Shown here piece by piece: positions 36,248-38,171 of a stretch of DNA of 38,171 bases. This DNA comes from a bacterium (GTDB lineage: Bacteria; Patescibacteriota; Doudnabacteria; UBA920; VMFF01): the NCBI GenBank assembly GCA_021842385.1, contig JAKCAE010000003.1, positions 1 to 38,171 of the forward strand, in the 5' to 3' direction. The notes under the pieces are model-generated. The model worked only from the letters and a program-made list of their open reading frames with translations. It searched no databases and had not been told where the DNA came from. The translations under genes were made by a program, and so were the position numbers. The number at the start of each line of letters is the position of its first letter. The first letter of the stretch is position 1.

Positions 36248-37078
36248 ATGAGCGAGTTTCAGAAAGAAAAATTAGAAATTGAATTAGCGGAAAAGGAGAT
36301 TGAGACTAAGGAGTTTTTGCAAAGCTTTCCCAAAAGGAAGCGCTATGCAATATATATCTTAGGTATTCTTTTAATTCCGATTTTTTTCATTGCGAAATAT
36401 TCTGTTTCTAACCTCTATTTGCATTTCTTCAAAGTCAACCGTGAGATTGGCGTGCATGAGGCAGTTGTTACAAGCTTGCCGGTTCAGATTTTAGAAACCA
36501 ATGCTTTAAGTATTTTAGGTAACAGCTATTCTGCTTACGCATTGATTAAAAATCCAAACAAAGATCTTGTCGCTTCTGAATTGAAATATGTTTTTCATTT
36601 TCAAGACAAAGATGGTAAAGACCTGGTTGCCCAAGAAGGTAAAACTTTCATTTTAGGTGGGGAGCAGAAATATATCCTGATGCCGAATGTGAAAATTTTT
36701 CAGGCGCCTGTTAGTGTAAAGGTAGAAATCTCAGAACCAATCTGGAAGCGCAGATTAAGTTTGCCTAATGTGGTTTTGAAAAGCGGGGTTTCAAAGTATG
36801 GCGATCAAACAGACCCGATTGGTTTTTACATTTCAAACAGTCTTTACAATCAAAGCTCGTATACTTTAGGAACGGTTAAGGTAAATGCTGTTGTTTTTGA
36901 TAAGTCGGGCAAAGTCATTGCTGTAACCCAATACACGGCAAATACAGTTGCTCCGCAGCAAACCCGAGATTACAAAATGTTTTGGCCCCTGCCGATCGCT
37001 GCGCATGTTTCAGGAGATCCAAGGATTTTTGTGGAAACCAACATATTGGATGAGGCTAATTTAAAAAGTTCTGAATAG
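36248..37078 (+). CDS. Hypothetical membrane-anchored protein with FxLYD-like extracellular region
   Basis: 276 aa, N-terminal TM YILGILLIPIFFIAKYSV. Confidence 0.65.
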   Translation: MSEFQKEKLEIELAEKEIETKEFLQSFPKRKRYAIYILGILLIPIFFIAKYSVSNLYLHFFKVNREIGVHEAVVTSLPVQILETNALSILGNSYSAYALIKNPNKDLVASELKYVFHFQDKDGKDLVAQEGKTFILGGEQKYILMPNVKIFQAPVSVKVEISEPIWKRRLSLPNVVLKSGVSKYGDQTDPIGFYISNSLYNQSSYTLGTVKVNAVVFDKSGKVIAVTQYTANTVAPQQTRDYKMFWPLPIAAHVSGDPRIFVETNILDEANLKSSE

Positions 37079-37080
37079 CT

Positions 37081-38171
37081 ATGGAGAACGTTTTTGGCAA
37101 AATTAAGCATATGGACATATCCTTGGCAGTAACCTGCTTTCTTTTGTTGCTGGTTGGATTATCTCTGATATATAGCACGAGTTTGTCCGGGAATACGCAG
37201 GTTTTTACAAGACAGCTCCTGCATGCTTTGGTCGGTATTGGTCTCTTCTTCTTTTTTTCATTCTTTGATTTTAGAAGCAGCACCAAAACCAGCCGTTATC
37301 TCTATTTGCTTTTTGTTCTTGCACTTATTGTTTTATTAGTGATGGGTATTTCTGTGAAAGGAAGTTCACGTTGGTTTAATTTCGGATTTTTTAATTTTCA
37401 GCCCGCTGAGTTTATGAAGCTGGTTATGGTTTTAATTCTGGCAAGATTTTTTGCTTTAAGAAGAGGAGAGATTAATACTTGGAAAAATATTTTGATGTCT
37501 TTTGTCTATGCTTTGATTCCGATGTTTTTGATTGCCAAGCAACCTGATCTTGGTTCTGCCCTTATTATCTTTATAATTTGGTTGGGCATGCTTTTTTTCA
37601 GCACAGTGAATAAAAAGGTTTTTATTTATCTTTTTTTAATCTTTGTAGTTTTTGCCGGAATTTCCTGGAAGTTTTTTTTGCATGATTATCAAAGAAACAG
37701 AATTGAAACATTTTTAGAACCAAGCCTTGATCCCAAGGGACAAGGTTACAATGTCAGGCAGGCAACTATTGCCATTGGTTCAGGAAGTTTAACAGGCAGA
37801 GGTTTAGGCAAGGGTTTGCAATCACAACTTCGTTTTTTGCCAGAACGTCAAACTGACTTTATCTTTGCCTCAGCAGCAGAAGAGCTTGGTTTTGTTGGTT
37901 CTGCTGTTATTTTAATTTTGTATTTTATTCTCTTGTTTAGACTCCTAGTTATTTATCGCATTAGCAGGGACGATCTTTCGCGTTTTGTTGCTATTGGTAT
38001 TTTCTTTATGATTTTTGGTCAGGTAGTTATTAACATTGGTATGAACATGGGCATTTTGCCTGTGACAGGAATTCCTTTACCGCTATTATCATATGGCGGC
38101 AGTTCTTTGATGACTGTAGCTATTTCTTTAGGTATTGCCGAGTCTGTGGCAATTAATGCCAAGGGTTTAAG
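37081..38171 (+). CDS. rodA: RodA/FtsW/SpoVE-family peptidoglycan polymerase, truncated by window end
   Basis: Open frame from ATG 37081: GSSRWFNFGFFNFQPAEFMKLVMVLILARF, AKQPDLGSALIIF, FLPERQTDFIFASAAEELGFVGS, GIPLPLLSYGGSSLM. Confidence 0.95.
   Translation, partial: MENVFGKIKHMDISLAVTCFLLLLVGLSLIYSTSLSGNTQVFTRQLLHALVGIGLFFFFSFFDFRSSTKTSRYLYLLFVLALIVLLVMGISVKGSSRWFNFGFFNFQPAEFMKLVMVLILARFFALRRGEINTWKNILMSFVYALIPMFLIAKQPDLGSALIIFIIWLGMLFFSTVNKKVFIYLFLIFVVFAGISWKFFLHDYQRNRIETFLEPSLDPKGQGYNVRQATIAIGSGSLTGRGLGKGLQSQLRFLPERQTDFIFASAAEELGFVGSAVILILYFILLFRLLVIYRISRDDLSRFVAIGIFFMIFGQVVINIGMNMGILPVTGIPLPLLSYGGSSLMTVAISLGIAESVAINAKGL

Noticed and set aside
1-38171. CRISPR array, transposase, integrase, restriction or toxin-antitoxin genes
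   Set aside because: No regularly spaced repeats and no ORF with recognisable mobile-element or defence motifs; only the single 44-bp repeat pair was found by eye.
1-38171. Alternative genetic code (UGA recoding as in some CPR lineages)
   Set aside because: Conserved proteins read through without in-frame UGA, and UGA serves as a stop (e.g. recX ends TTGGGTCTTCTCGGTTGA at 15065).

Overview
This window looks like a chromosomal segment of an AT-rich bacterium, most likely Candidate Phyla Radiation/Patescibacteria (inferred from gene content and short genes; I could not test the taxonomy). Most of it is housekeeping: recG, an ECF sigma factor with a putative anti-sigma partner, an MGMT-like protein, gpsA-like, comF, clpC, recX, serS, ddl, gatCAB, miaA, thrS, dnaE and a truncated rodA/ftsW, plus three tRNAs (Arg-GCG, Ser-TGA, Ser-GCT). 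The points most worth a second look are: (1) a very compact T-box-like leader upstream of thrS, with a Thr codon in a 7-nt terminal loop, a K-turn-like internal loop, a textbook UGGAACC antiterminator bulge and a competing terminator; (2) a tightly packed operon encoding a DegT-type aminotransferase, an ATP-grasp ligase, a plant-type glutamate-cysteine ligase homologue and SerRS, suggesting a glutathione-like or gamma-glutamyl metabolite pathway; (3) a 44-bp exact direct repeat (terminator hairpin) bracketing that operon; (4) GC-rich, promoter-to-terminator single-gene units that contrast with the host in composition and start context; (5) a GC-rich structured, possibly switching, RNA candidate downstream of thrS; (6) a tRNA-Arg whose CCA end lies 1 nt from the recG start codon. 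All functional names come from reading motifs; no database search was run.
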